Notes under the pieces: generated by a model
Seen by the model: only the letters and a program-made list of their open reading frames with translations
Databases searched by the model: none
What the model was told of the DNA's origin: nothing
Part shown: piece by piece, positions 7,010-14,726 of the stretch
Layout: each line of letters starts with the position of its first letter
Numbering within the stretch: the first letter of the stretch is position 1
Source: Thermoplasmatota archaeon
GTDB lineage: Archaea > Thermoplasmatota > E2 > DHVEG-1
DNA length: 19,144 nt
Direction of reading: 5' to 3'
Assembly (NCBI GenBank): GCA_018334795.1
Contig: JAGXLH010000021.1
Coordinates: forward strand, 1-19,144
Program-made: the position numbers and the translations under genes

Positions 7010-7113
7010 GAGGGCTTTTACCCCAAATTTCATAGTCCTCAGTCAGCTTTTAAGGTGAGATTTCTCCTTAGAAACGTAACAAATTGAACAATATATGGTC
7101 CGGGGGCTTTTAC
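7008..7113. repeat. short duplicated block (CCGRGGGCTTTTAC) next to the tRNA-like sequence
   Basis: CCGAGGGCTTTTAC at 7008-7021 and CCGGGGGCTTTTAC at 7100-7113 match 13 of 14 bases, and similarity continues weakly into CAAATTTCA and TTATTTCA. On the minus strand both copies are followed by a TGTTCAA sequence, immediately in the first and about 10 bases later in the second. The second may be a more decayed copy of the same tRNA-like unit. Together with the 19-bp repeat between them, this fills most of the 272-base gap between genes. Confidence 0.4.
7060..7078 (+). repeat. copy 2 of a 19-bp interspersed repeat
   Basis: ATTTCTCCTTAGAAACGTA matches the copy just after tRNA-Thr (1057-1075) at 17 of 19 positions, in the same orientation. 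It sits between the two copies of the CCGRGGGCTTTTAC block, near the tRNA-like sequence. Confidence 0.45.
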
Positions 7114-7181
7114 TTTATTTCACTGATAATGTATTTTATTCTTTTTTTTAAAAGATGATGTAATTCGAATGAAATACAAAA

Positions 7182-7709
7182 TCAACTAACTAATCTTACT
7201 TGAAACAACCAAAAAACAATCATAATAATACTTCCCCTTACAACTCCAGCTCCAATATTAATCATAATAAAACGCCGTTGCGCTAATGCATATTTTCCGG
7301 ATTCTTCTTTTGGATTTAATAACGAAAAAAGATAAAGGGAAACTGAATCAATCATTAACGGTATGCTCATAACGATAAACAATCCAATATTTCCATATTT
7401 AATCACAAACTTTTCACAGTAATAAAGAATCTTTTTTGTTACTGCACTTGAAGAATTCATTCTTTTTAGTAATGATCGAATTTTGGCACCGATAATAAAA
7501 ACAATTCCTGCACCAACACCTTTGCCAATTGCTAAGATAGAAATGAGAATGATTGGATGTACATTAGGATTAAATAATCCTATTTCAACAGGTATGGGAA
7601 GGATTACAGCAGCTAAAATTGTATAAATAAAGAACAGGAGTGAATAAATAATAGGATCCTGATAGGATTGCGTAAGTATTTCGATAAGATCCATAACAAA
7701 ATATGCCAA
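7182..7709 (-). CDS. VTT/DedA-like small integral membrane protein
   Basis: A 175-residue protein with about four hydrophobic segments: near 19-42, 51-75, 106-130 and 148-170. The ILPIPVEIGLF segment after the first helix, the glycine-rich GKGVGAGIVFIIGAKI helix and the later KYGNIGLFIVMSIPL segment resemble the VTT (SNARE-associated/DedA) membrane family. Some members of that family move lipids across membranes. The protein is somewhat shorter than typical members. The longest frame begins at a TTG (7709); an in-frame ATG at 7694 gives 170 residues and neither has a strong ribosome site, so the start is uncertain. Homology is judged from motif style only. Its neighbours give no clear operon, since a gap of several hundred bases separates it from the response regulator. 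Confidence 0.6.
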   Translation of the reverse strand: MAYFVMDLIEILTQSYQDPIIYSLLFFIYTILAAVILPIPVEIGLFNPNVHPIILISILAIGKGVGAGIVFIIGAKIRSLLKRMNSSSAVTKKILYYCEKFVIKYGNIGLFIVMSIPLMIDSVSLYLFSLLNPKEESGKYALAQRRFIMINIGAGVVRGSIIMIVFWLFQVRLVS

Positions 7710-7958
7710 TATGTTTTTCCTATTTATGCTTTTTAAAATTAAATGATGATATGAGGCTTCATCCAGAAAGTAATTGGAAACTAAAAAAGTTAATAATCAA
7801 CATTTCTTAGACCAACAACTAATACTATTTGGATAATTATCATCAAAAAGTAAATTCTATTATTTTTCTTTTATTAAACCTACATATTCAACTGAATATA
7901 CAAAGAAAAAAAGAAGGGATTTTATTGAACGTAGCAAACCATATTTCATCAGCTACAT

Positions 7959-8093
7959 TCATAAATATTTGCTCAGAAGTAAATCTTCCAAGTTATACGT
8001 TCGAAGTTCCCACGCTTTACAAATCATAATCTCGCTGCCTCCCCACTTTAAGGCAAATCCAAGAAGCAATCTCTCATTTATCAACTCTTTCAT
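7959..8093 (-). CDS. possible 44-residue protein or gene remnant
   Basis: In the 459-base gap between the VTT-like gene and the response regulator, a minus-strand frame runs from ATG 8093 to TGA 7959-7961. It encodes a 44-residue peptide beginning MKELINERLLLGFALKWGG and ending in a Leu-rich tail. Its amino-acid mix (two Trp, balanced charges, helical pattern) and relatively high G+C stand out from the A/T-rich flanks, which supports real or recently real coding. I do not recognise it. No good ribosome site is visible. It could be a small standalone protein or the leftover of a larger gene. The rest of the gap, on both sides, is plain AT-rich DNA. Confidence 0.35.
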   Translation of the reverse strand: MKELINERLLLGFALKWGGSEIMICKAWELRTYNLEDLLLSKYL

Positions 8094-8112
8094 TTATTCA
8101 AATATTAAATCA

Positions 8113-8157
8113 TAAAAATAAATCAAAAAATAATTATGAAAAAAATAAAAAAAAACA
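8113..8157 (-). terminator. long T-rich tract after the response regulator gene
   Basis: Immediately beyond the stop of the response regulator, the minus strand contains several long T runs (TTTTTTTTTATTTTTTTT and further ones), the typical archaeal termination signal. There is no stem-loop, and none is needed in archaea. Confidence 0.55.
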
Positions 8158-8168
8158 GTAAACCAAAA

Positions 8169-8531
8169 TTAATCCTGTAAGATCCGATCAACAGTATTTA
8201 ATAAAGTATCCTTATCAAATGGTTTTAAAATATAATCAGACAATCCTTCACTTAACAGCGTTTCTTTTCGTTTTTCAGAAATTTCAAGCACACTCATAAA
8301 CGCTACCTTTAAATCATCATGACTCTTTTTAATTCGATTAAACACATCCCAACCACTCATCCCAGGCATCATAATGTCAAGTAACACTAAATCAACATCA
8401 GTATTTTCAATCTTATCAAGACACTCTTCACCACTATACGCGGGAACTACTTCATATCCACCAATTTCAAGAACCGTACGAGTCAAATCAACAATATCAG
8501 GTTCATTATCAACAACCATAATTTTTTTCAT
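8169..8531 (-). CDS. single-domain response regulator (receiver only)
   Basis: A 120-residue CheY-like receiver domain with no output domain. Phosphate would be accepted at D52 (VLLDIMMPGMSG). The acidic pocket is D8-N9-E10 (VVDNEPD), the switch residue is S80 (AFMSV) and the conserved lysine is K103 (LKPF). I chose the ATG at 8531 because it puts the first beta strand (KKIMVVD) at the N-terminus, as in the family, and has a GGTG site nine or so bases upstream. The frame is open further, to 8588, but that extension lacks a ribosome site. No sensor kinase is encoded nearby, so its partner must be elsewhere. It could signal by protein contact to regulate the adjacent biosynthetic genes or motility, but nothing here shows which. 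Confidence 0.9.
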   Translation of the reverse strand: MKKIMVVDNEPDIVDLTRTVLEIGGYEVVPAYSGEECLDKIENTDVDLVLLDIMMPGMSGWDVFNRIKKSHDDLKVAFMSVLEISEKRKETLLSEGLSDYILKPFDKDTLLNTVDRILQD

Positions 8532-8682
8532 CGTTTTCAAACACCATTCCATCAATAATACAAAGTATTTAACCTTGTATACAATCAATGCATATAAACA
8601 CTTTATCCTTTTTAACCTAACATTTAAAATCCTAAAAAATAACTAGAATCTTTAAATTAGATAAACTGTATTCACCAAAAAA

Positions 8683-8690
8683 GGAGATAC
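8683..8690 (+). promoter_or_regulatory. strong Shine-Dalgarno site that fixes a GTG start
   Basis: GGAGATAC follows AAAA at 8678-8681 and lies five to eleven bases before GTG at 8695. No ATG in the frame is better placed, so the prenyltransferase most likely starts with GTG. Confidence 0.7.
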
Positions 8691-8694
8691 TTCC

Positions 8695-9693
8695 GTGTCC
8701 ACCCAATCTAATAATATTCCAATTAAAACAAAACTTTTCGCTCATCTGGAAACCATGAGACCATACACGGTGATCTGGTGCGGACTTGTTAGCTTTGCTG
8801 GTGCTTGTTTAAGCTGGGGGCAATTACCTCCAATTGATGTAGCCATTCTTTCATTAATCGTTCCAATCATGGGATGGATTGCTGGATTATACCTTTCAGA
8901 CTTCCTCGATCGAAACTTAGATAAAATCGAAAAACCGCATCGACCGATTCCGTCCGGACGAATTAAACCATATGAAGCAATCCTTGTTGGATCAATCTAT
9001 GCAATAGTTGGTACTTTTTTTTCATGGTATCTTGGCATCAGAAATTTCAGCCTTGTTTTTATCGTTGCACTCCTTGTATTAACATATACATCAATAGCAA
9101 AATCAAGGGGATTCCTCGGTCACATTAACCGAGGAATAGTCACTGTTGCAGCATATCTATATGGCGTATTTACTTCTCCTTTGTCTTTAGAAGCAATTCC
9201 TATGTATATTTTGCTTCTCACTCCGGTATTTCTTTTTCATGATGTAAATAGTAATCTTGTAGGTGCAATACGAGATATGGAAGGAGATAAAAAAGGAGGA
9301 TATCAAACCATACCAGTTAAATACGGAATTAAAAAATCAATTGCCCTATCCATACTTCTCACTTGCATCTGGTTTCCAATAGCATTTATTATTCCATTAC
9401 AATATGATTTTGTTACTAACTATTACTACTATCTTATTCTTATCGATGTCATCATTCTTCTCTCTTTTTACATCTTCTTCTTTTGGTCTCTTAAATCATA
9501 TTCAAGAAAAAAAGCGTTAAAATACCATGAATTCTTTGTCATAGAACGAATCACCTTAGCTTCTGCATTTATCATCGGATCGACCACCATTATTCTTGGA
9601 ATAGGTATTTATCTTACCGCATTGATTTTGACTAGTTTGTTCCAAATTAGTTTACGATCACGATATGAATTTCAGGATGGAAAACTCTCATGA
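8695..9693 (+). CDS. UbiA-family prenyltransferase
   Basis: A polytopic membrane enzyme of 332 residues with about eight or nine hydrophobic helices. It should transfer a polyprenyl group from its diphosphate to a lipid, quinone or aromatic acceptor. The first Asp-rich motif is SDFLDRNLDKIEKPHRPIPSGR, broken here as D69, D72 and D76 followed by the PHRPIPSG loop. The second is IRDMEGDKKGG, with D194 and D198. Both bind the Mg-prenyl-diphosphate. Archaeal DGGGP synthase belongs to this family but is usually shorter and is a housekeeping gene, whereas this one sits in a biosynthetic cluster. The stop overlaps the start of the dehydrogenase gene by ATGA, so translation is coupled. The GTG start has a strong GGAG site. 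The acceptor is unknown. Confidence 0.88.
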   Translation: MSTQSNNIPIKTKLFAHLETMRPYTVIWCGLVSFAGACLSWGQLPPIDVAILSLIVPIMGWIAGLYLSDFLDRNLDKIEKPHRPIPSGRIKPYEAILVGSIYAIVGTFFSWYLGIRNFSLVFIVALLVLTYTSIAKSRGFLGHINRGIVTVAAYLYGVFTSPLSLEAIPMYILLLTPVFLFHDVNSNLVGAIRDMEGDKKGGYQTIPVKYGIKKSIALSILLTCIWFPIAFIIPLQYDFVTNYYYYLILIDVIILLSFYIFFFWSLKSYSRKKALKYHEFFVIERITLASAFIIGSTTIILGIGIYLTALILTSLFQISLRSRYEFQDGKLS

Positions 9694-10637
9694 AATGTTT
9701 AGTTACTGGATCTTCAGGATTCATTGGCAATGCGTTAGTTCACCGGCTTTGTAATGAAACTCATCAGGTCATTGGATTAATCCACAAGCACGCTCCACCT
9801 AAAAAACATCCAAAGGCAACCTATATCACTGATGATATTGTTCATCCAAAGGAAAAATTAAAAAAAGCCTGTAAAACAGTTGATGTTGTGTTTCATTGTG
9901 CTGCTTTTGTTAAAGATTACGGACCAAAGAAACTATTTTATGAAATTAATGTAGATGGAACAAAAAATCTGGTAAAACTCTGCAATCAATCTATAAATCG
10001 ATTTGTTTTCCTAAGTCACATTCCTTATGAAAAAGTTACCGCATCAAATTATTATAACAAAACCAAAACAATAGCTGAAACATATTTACATGAACAGTAT
10101 AAAAAAAATGGTTTTCCTGAGGTGGTGATACGACCAGGTAATGTGTATGGACCGGGAGCAACAACCTGGGTAGTTCGCCCGGTTCAATCAATTAAAAAAG
10201 ATCGTATTGCACTCATTGACCATGGTTCAGGAATATTTCTACATACCTACATTGATAATTTACTTGATGCTCTTATCGCTGCAGCAGAAAAAGATGATGT
10301 TGTTGGTAAATCAATTGAGGTTACTGATGGCGATTATTCAGTTACATGGGGAGAGTATCTCAATGAACTAGCCAAAATGATTGATGAAGATCCAATAAAG
10401 AAAAACTTATCCAAATCAACAGCGTTATTCATTGGAAAAATTATGATGGTACTGCATAAAATTTTTGGTATAAATCCATGGGTAACACCTCAAGCAGTTG
10501 AAACATTTACAAATACTAAAAAAGTATCAATTGATAAAGCGAGAAAAATCTTAGACTATTCACCAAAGATAACTTATGAAGACGGAATGAAACAAGTAAA
10601 AGAATGGCTTGAAAAAACAAATCTTACTGAATCTTAA
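9690..10637 (+). CDS. extended short-chain dehydrogenase/epimerase, NAD(P)-dependent
   Basis: A 315-residue Rossmann-fold enzyme of the extended SDR family. The cofactor loop GSSGFIG is at 7-13. The acidic DD at 48-49 falls in the strand after the second helix, the catalytic pair Y122/K126 lies in YYNKTK, and the family RPGNVYGPG segment is at about 148. Relatives act on nucleotide sugars, sterols (3-beta-hydroxysteroid dehydrogenase) or dihydroflavonols. The C-terminal half, with its hydrophobic GKIMMVLHKIFGI stretch, is more like the sterol/isoprenoid-type members, which favours a hydrophobic substrate, but this is a weak inference. The start codon overlaps the stop of the UbiA gene by four bases, so the two act in one operon. 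The next gene follows 13 bases after its stop. Confidence 0.85.
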   Translation: MKCLVTGSSGFIGNALVHRLCNETHQVIGLIHKHAPPKKHPKATYITDDIVHPKEKLKKACKTVDVVFHCAAFVKDYGPKKLFYEINVDGTKNLVKLCNQSINRFVFLSHIPYEKVTASNYYNKTKTIAETYLHEQYKKNGFPEVVIRPGNVYGPGATTWVVRPVQSIKKDRIALIDHGSGIFLHTYIDNLLDALIAAAEKDDVVGKSIEVTDGDYSVTWGEYLNELAKMIDEDPIKKNLSKSTALFIGKIMMVLHKIFGINPWVTPQAVETFTNTKKVSIDKARKILDYSPKITYEDGMKQVKEWLEKTNLTES

Positions 10638-10650
10638 TTTGTGAAATGCC

Positions 10651-11292
10651 ATGATAAAAAAAATACTAGACATCCTAAAGAATCTTATTTTTTCAACAAT
10701 TGGAGATCACATTAAACCCGGCTCCTTCAAAAGAACCATGGATATTGCTTTTGTTTTTTTTGAAAAAATAGCATTTGCTTTTGAGGATGCATCTACGTTT
10801 TATATTAATATGTATCAAGAAATGGTTGATAATGAACTACGATTACTCAAGAAATATCAATTACAGAAAATCTTAGTTGTTGGATCTGGTTCCATCCCGG
10901 CAACACCGATTCTTATCGCTAAAAAAAGCAATGCACACATAGTCTGCATTGATATTGATACACATGCAATTAAAAAATCTGAAACGTTGATTAAAAGGAT
11001 GCAGTTAGATAATAAAATCACGGTTAAATCTGGAGATGGTATTCATTTTCCGTTTGAAGAATTTGATGCTATTTTTATTTTATATGGGATGAGAAGTCAA
11101 AAAGAAATAATAGATTCTCTATCCCAATCTCTTCCTGAACATATTCCGGTCATTTTACGTGTTGTCCCTCAAAATGATAACGCATTAATTGATAACACTT
11201 CATTTGATTTATCATCACTTTTTACAATTAAAAATAAAATCCGATCGCATAGTTGGGGTTTATTAGATTCTTATTTATTGGAAAGGAAGTAA
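10651..11292 (+). CDS. SAM-dependent methyltransferase-fold protein, nicotianamine-synthase-like
   Basis: This 213-residue protein has a helical N-terminal part (about 1-70) and a Rossmann SAM-binding core. Motif I is ILVVGSGSIPATP (GSGSIP at 78-83), followed by the acidic strand end CIDID (D101, D103), a GDG at about 128, and a last strand FILYGMRSQKEII. The GSGxIP form of motif I and the K-containing helix after the fourth strand resemble nicotianamine synthase more than ordinary methyltransferases. Archaeal nicotianamine-synthase-like enzymes join aminocarboxypropyl groups from SAM. At 213 residues it is shorter than those, and an ordinary methyltransferase cannot be excluded. It is the third gene of the UbiA-dehydrogenase operon. 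The TTTGTGAAATGCC leader gives only a weak ribosome site. Confidence 0.65.
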   Translation: MIKKILDILKNLIFSTIGDHIKPGSFKRTMDIAFVFFEKIAFAFEDASTFYINMYQEMVDNELRLLKKYQLQKILVVGSGSIPATPILIAKKSNAHIVCIDIDTHAIKKSETLIKRMQLDNKITVKSGDGIHFPFEEFDAIFILYGMRSQKEIIDSLSQSLPEHIPVILRVVPQNDNALIDNTSFDLSSLFTIKNKIRSHSWGLLDSYLLERK

Positions 11293-11310
11293 AAAAAAGT
11301 AATTTTTTTG
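11290..11310. terminator. bidirectional terminator between convergent genes
   Basis: A8 followed by GTAA and T7 lies in the 28-base gap between the methyltransferase-like gene and the convergent ligase gene. Each strand therefore presents a T run just after a stop codon. Confidence 0.6.
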
Positions 11311-11320
11311 GTCTAGTAGT

Positions 11321-12691
11321 TCACCTTTTAGGTAATCTAGATACAATCACTTTTGAAAAATGAGTCTGTGTTTCGTTTTTAATTTCATCTTTCCGGGTAA
11401 CAGTTATTGAAACTTCAGGACCAATCTTAGCCTCAAATCGTTTTTTAAGTTCAGCAATAATTTTTTCTGAAGTAATTTCAGGATCCTTCTTTTCATCAAT
11501 AACTACTTTGATTTCAATATCATCTAATTGATGTTGAACGATTTGAAAATGTTTAATCTTATATGAATTAAAATATTCCATGGTTTTTGCAGGAATACCA
11601 GTTACTGCTAATGGTGAAAGTGTTTTTCCATTGGGTAAATAAATAAGTTCTGAAGCCCGCCCCTCGATTTTTTTAATCATATCTGAGGTGATACCACAAC
11701 TTGTTTTCTTTTTAATTGGAGTAGCAATATCATCAATACCTCTGTATCTAATAATAGGAGTACCAGCACCATAAAGTTTAGTGATAACCGTATGACCTGG
11801 AGTATTCAAGGGAACGGGTTGATCTTCTTCATTTAAAAATTCTATTTTTACAAAATCAGAATGAATATGATAATCCCCTTCAATACACTCAAAACTCAGT
11901 GGTCCACCTTCTGTAGTACCATATGCATCTAGCACTCTTCGATTATAAACTTGTTCAACATATTGTTTCGTATACCCATCAAGCATCGATCCGCTAGATA
12001 AAATATAATCTGGATTCACTTGTTTACCCTGACCATTTTCTTTTAAATAAGCAAGTTGGCGGAGCATGTTAGGATCTGAACCTAAATAATCAGGTTGAAA
12101 ATCATTAAGTATTCTCATGATTTTTTTTGGTTTCTCCCCTAAATGAAGATATTTGATATTCTCCATTTTGAACAATCGGCTGACAACCGGAATTTTTTCG
12201 ATAAAAAAAGCATTTTCAGCACTACCTGGCTCAGTATCAATGATTAAAACAACTTTTGATTTCCGCCAATTTCCACCATATGCTTTTAACGCTCTTACAA
12301 AACCAAGTAAACTTTTTAGCGCAGAGAAACGATCAATAATCACAAACACTGGTTTTCCTGTGGATCCCGATGTTGAAACCATGTAACTATTACTTGAATC
12401 AAGATTTTTTGGAATGATTCCATGTGGATAATTATTTCGTAAATCATTTTTTGTAATAAATGGAAGTTTATCAATATCATCAACACCCTGAATATCCCGT
12501 GGATGGACACCATGTTTTTTGTATTTTTCATAATACATTGGAACCGTATATGCATAATTGACAATACGTCGAAATTGAGTATCTTGGTACTTTTTCAATT
12601 GTTGTTCGTTTAAATTCCACAACCGATTTACATCAGAAAGATACATTTTTGCTAAACGAACCATAAAGGAAAGATTTGAAAATGGAGTCAT
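11321..12691 (-). CDS. PaaK-like (phenylacetate-CoA ligase / coenzyme F390 synthetase type) adenylating enzyme
   Basis: A 456-residue member of the ANL superfamily, PaaK branch. It should activate a carboxylate as its acyl-adenylate and pass it to a thiol such as CoA, or adenylate another acceptor as in F390 synthetase. The ATP loop is intact: STSGSTGKP at 106-114. The core motif YGTTE at 257-261, the IIRYRGIDD segment ending at D320-D321, and the hinge KIEGRASEL at about 341-349 are all as expected for an active enzyme. A GGGTGA ribosome site precedes the ATG at 12691. It is divergent from a second PaaK-like gene across a 99-base promoter region and convergent with the UbiA operon. The substrate cannot be read from sequence. 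A role in activating a precursor made by this cluster is inference. Confidence 0.85.
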   Translation of the reverse strand: MTPFSNLSFMVRLAKMYLSDVNRLWNLNEQQLKKYQDTQFRRIVNYAYTVPMYYEKYKKHGVHPRDIQGVDDIDKLPFITKNDLRNNYPHGIIPKNLDSSNSYMVSTSGSTGKPVFVIIDRFSALKSLLGFVRALKAYGGNWRKSKVVLIIDTEPGSAENAFFIEKIPVVSRLFKMENIKYLHLGEKPKKIMRILNDFQPDYLGSDPNMLRQLAYLKENGQGKQVNPDYILSSGSMLDGYTKQYVEQVYNRRVLDAYGTTEGGPLSFECIEGDYHIHSDFVKIEFLNEEDQPVPLNTPGHTVITKLYGAGTPIIRYRGIDDIATPIKKKTSCGITSDMIKKIEGRASELIYLPNGKTLSPLAVTGIPAKTMEYFNSYKIKHFQIVQHQLDDIEIKVVIDEKKDPEITSEKIIAELKKRFEAKIGPEVSITVTRKDEIKNETQTHFSKVIVSRLPKR

Positions 12692-12790
12692 ACGTGTTCA
12701 CCCAGATGATGTTCAATACTATGTTTTTAAGAATATCTTTATAAGATAAGTATATTTAACTTTGTTTGAGCAACAGTTCAAAAGTGACTA
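12692..12790. promoter_or_regulatory. divergent promoter region between the two ligase genes
   Basis: The 99-base gap holds a TATA-like element for each direction. TCTTATAAAGAT, read on the minus strand (12735-12746), serves the gene starting at 12691. TATATTTAAC (12751-12760) serves the gene starting at 12791. They lie back to back within 26 bases, so a single bound factor could control both ligases together. TCTTTATAAGA is close to palindromic. Confidence 0.5.
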
Positions 12791-14122
12791 ATGATGAGTA
12801 CCTTTACCTTAGCCAAAAGTTTTTTACTATCAAAAATTCGAGAACACTACTCGCGAGATCATATCTTAAAAATACAAGAAAAAAAAGTAAGAAAACAATT
12901 ACTATATGCTTTTGATCACTCAACGTTTTATCATGAATTGTATACCAAAAATGGTATCTCAAGAAAAGATTTACATACTATTGATTTGGAAAAAATTCCT
13001 TCTGTTGACAAGGAAATGATTATGGAACATTTTAATGATGTACTGACCACGGATGATATTACAAAAGAAGATGTTCTAGATTTCTTAGATAAAAGTACTC
13101 ATACTAACGATTTATTCAAAAACAAGTATCATATCCTTCATACCTCAGGGTCTTCAGGACAACTCGGTATTTTTGTGTATTCAAAAAAAGAATGGGATGC
13201 CTTGTATCCATATATTACAAGTGTTTTCGATTTTAATTTTAGAAAACATAAATCTGTTTTTATTGGAGCAGTTGGAGGTCATTTTACGGGTGCAAGTTTT
13301 ATTTCCTGGTGTACCAATGGAGTAACTCGTTTTTTTTGTGATCCCTTAATCATTGATGTTAACGATCCATTGGATGAGATCATTAAACGATTAAATGAAT
13401 TTCAACCAGACATCCTCGGTGGATATTTCAATGCATTAAAAGTACTTGCACAAAAACAGAGAGAAAATGAATTATCTATCGATCCAAAGATTCTTACAAA
13501 TTGTGGTGAAGGACTTAATCAAAAAGATAAAACATTTATTGAAAACGTGTTTCAGGCACCAATGTCTAATCTGTATAGTTTTGCAGAATGCTACGTTTTA
13601 GGATTTGGTAAAAAAGAATATGATGGAATCTATCTTCGTGATGATATTTGTCTTGTTGAAATAAAAAAGGATCATATTTTAATAACGAATTTGATCAATA
13701 AAGTCGAACCGCTTATTAGATATCGAATCGATGATTTCATCACTCCGAAAAAAGATAAGAAAAAACAGTTACCATTCACCTTAATTGATACGGTTGTTGG
13801 CCGAGCTGAATTTGTGATTTGGTTTGAAAATAAACATGGAAAAATGGATTTTATTCATCCCTTGATTTTTACTGATTTTTACGTGAAAGGGCTAGATAAA
13901 CTACAAATTGCAATAACTAGTAAAACCTCTTTTGAATTCAGAGCGGTTATCAAAAGTGAGGATAAAAAAAGAGTGTTAGATGAAATCAAAATGAAATTAG
14001 ATAAAATACTTCAGGATAAACATTTTTCCAATGTCACTTATACGATTAATGAATATGATTCATTACGTCCTGATGAAAAAACACGAAAATTCTCATTAAT
14101 CGTAGATGAAACTAAAAATTAA
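12791..14122 (+). CDS. divergent PaaK-like ligase homologue with altered ATP loop
   Basis: The 443-residue protein follows the PaaK-branch layout of its divergent neighbour. An N-terminal helical region is followed by the ATP-loop region (HTSGSSGQLGI, 117-127), an A5-like motif (YSFAEC, 262-267) that keeps the key glutamate E266, EPLIRYRIDDF with D314-D315, and the hinge VVGRAE at about 336. In the ATP loop the usual TGKP is replaced by SGQLG, so the lysine and proline are lost. YGxTE has become YSFAE. It may activate a different substrate, or have lost adenylation and act as a partner or scaffold. Its 3' end overlaps the convergent methyltransferase gene by four bases. Start choice is between two adjacent ATG codons, and there is no strong ribosome site. 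Confidence 0.78.
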   Translation: MMSTFTLAKSFLLSKIREHYSRDHILKIQEKKVRKQLLYAFDHSTFYHELYTKNGISRKDLHTIDLEKIPSVDKEMIMEHFNDVLTTDDITKEDVLDFLDKSTHTNDLFKNKYHILHTSGSSGQLGIFVYSKKEWDALYPYITSVFDFNFRKHKSVFIGAVGGHFTGASFISWCTNGVTRFFCDPLIIDVNDPLDEIIKRLNEFQPDILGGYFNALKVLAQKQRENELSIDPKILTNCGEGLNQKDKTFIENVFQAPMSNLYSFAECYVLGFGKKEYDGIYLRDDICLVEIKKDHILITNLINKVEPLIRYRIDDFITPKKDKKKQLPFTLIDTVVGRAEFVIWFENKHGKMDFIHPLIFTDFYVKGLDKLQIAITSKTSFEFRAVIKSEDKKRVLDEIKMKLDKILQDKHFSNVTYTINEYDSLRPDEKTRKFSLIVDETKN

Positions 14123-14715
14123 TCAATTGCTTTTATCACATATTTCCAATCGTGATCTTTTGGAAAAATGGCTTCAACTGATTGAAAACCAGTTTTTTTC
14201 ACTTCATTTCTTAATTCGTTAGGATGACGATGAAAGGTTTTTCCGACAAGAACATGTTCAATATGAATAAACAATTTTTGCAACAATGATTCAGGTGGTA
14301 TTGCTTCAATGATACATAACACTCCATGTTTATCAAGGACCCGTTTACATTCAGATAGAACTTGCTCATGATATGTTTTGGGTATATGATGAAGAACGCT
14401 GATTAACACAATAATGGAAACTGAACTGCTATTGCAAGGAATTTTTGTAGCTGAACCTCGCACTGGATGAACCGGGGATTTTTTTCCTTTTGATAAAAGA
14501 TTTTTTGATGGATCTATTAACAAAACCTGTTTTGCTTGTGTTGCAAGGTAACGCGCAACATATCCAGTTCCTCCGCCAAGGTCAATGATTATATCATCTT
14601 TTTCTACGTCAAGATACGTTTGAAGAATATGAACTGATCCTTGATGATCTTTAAGTATTCGTTGTTCAACCCAATCATAAAGAAACGCTATTTTGTCAAA
14701 GGAACCAAGCATCAT
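14119..14715 (-). CDS. class I SAM-dependent methyltransferase (UbiE-like)
   Basis: A 198-residue cytoplasmic methyltransferase. Motif I is IIDLGGGTGYVA (D45 onward), the acidic residue after strand 2 is D68 (LLIDPS), and motif IV is IIVLISVLHHIP at about 101-112, the LHHIP form common in the Methyltransf_11/UbiE group. The substrate is unknown. In quinone pathways such an enzyme C-methylates the prenylated ring, which would fit the UbiA and reductase genes nearby, but this is inference. It is the last gene of the radical SAM operon, starting 11 bases after the previous stop, with an AAGGA site before the double ATG at 14715. Its 3' end overlaps the convergent ligase gene by four bases. Confidence 0.85.
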   Translation of the reverse strand: MMLGSFDKIAFLYDWVEQRILKDHQGSVHILQTYLDVEKDDIIIDLGGGTGYVARYLATQAKQVLLIDPSKNLLSKGKKSPVHPVRGSATKIPCNSSSVSIIVLISVLHHIPKTYHEQVLSECKRVLDKHGVLCIIEAIPPESLLQKLFIHIEHVLVGKTFHRHPNELRNEVKKTGFQSVEAIFPKDHDWKYVIKAID

Positions 14716-14726
14716 AAACCACGTCC

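Noticed and set aside
7829..8029. Plus-strand 66-codon open frame
   Set aside because: Low-quality Asn/Ile/His-rich composition, no ribosome site, and it overlaps a better minus-strand frame at 7959-8093.
8532..8588. Nineteen-residue N-terminal extension of the response regulator
   Set aside because: It precedes the conserved first beta strand and lacks a ribosome site, whereas the ATG at 8531 has a GGTG site and fits the family length.
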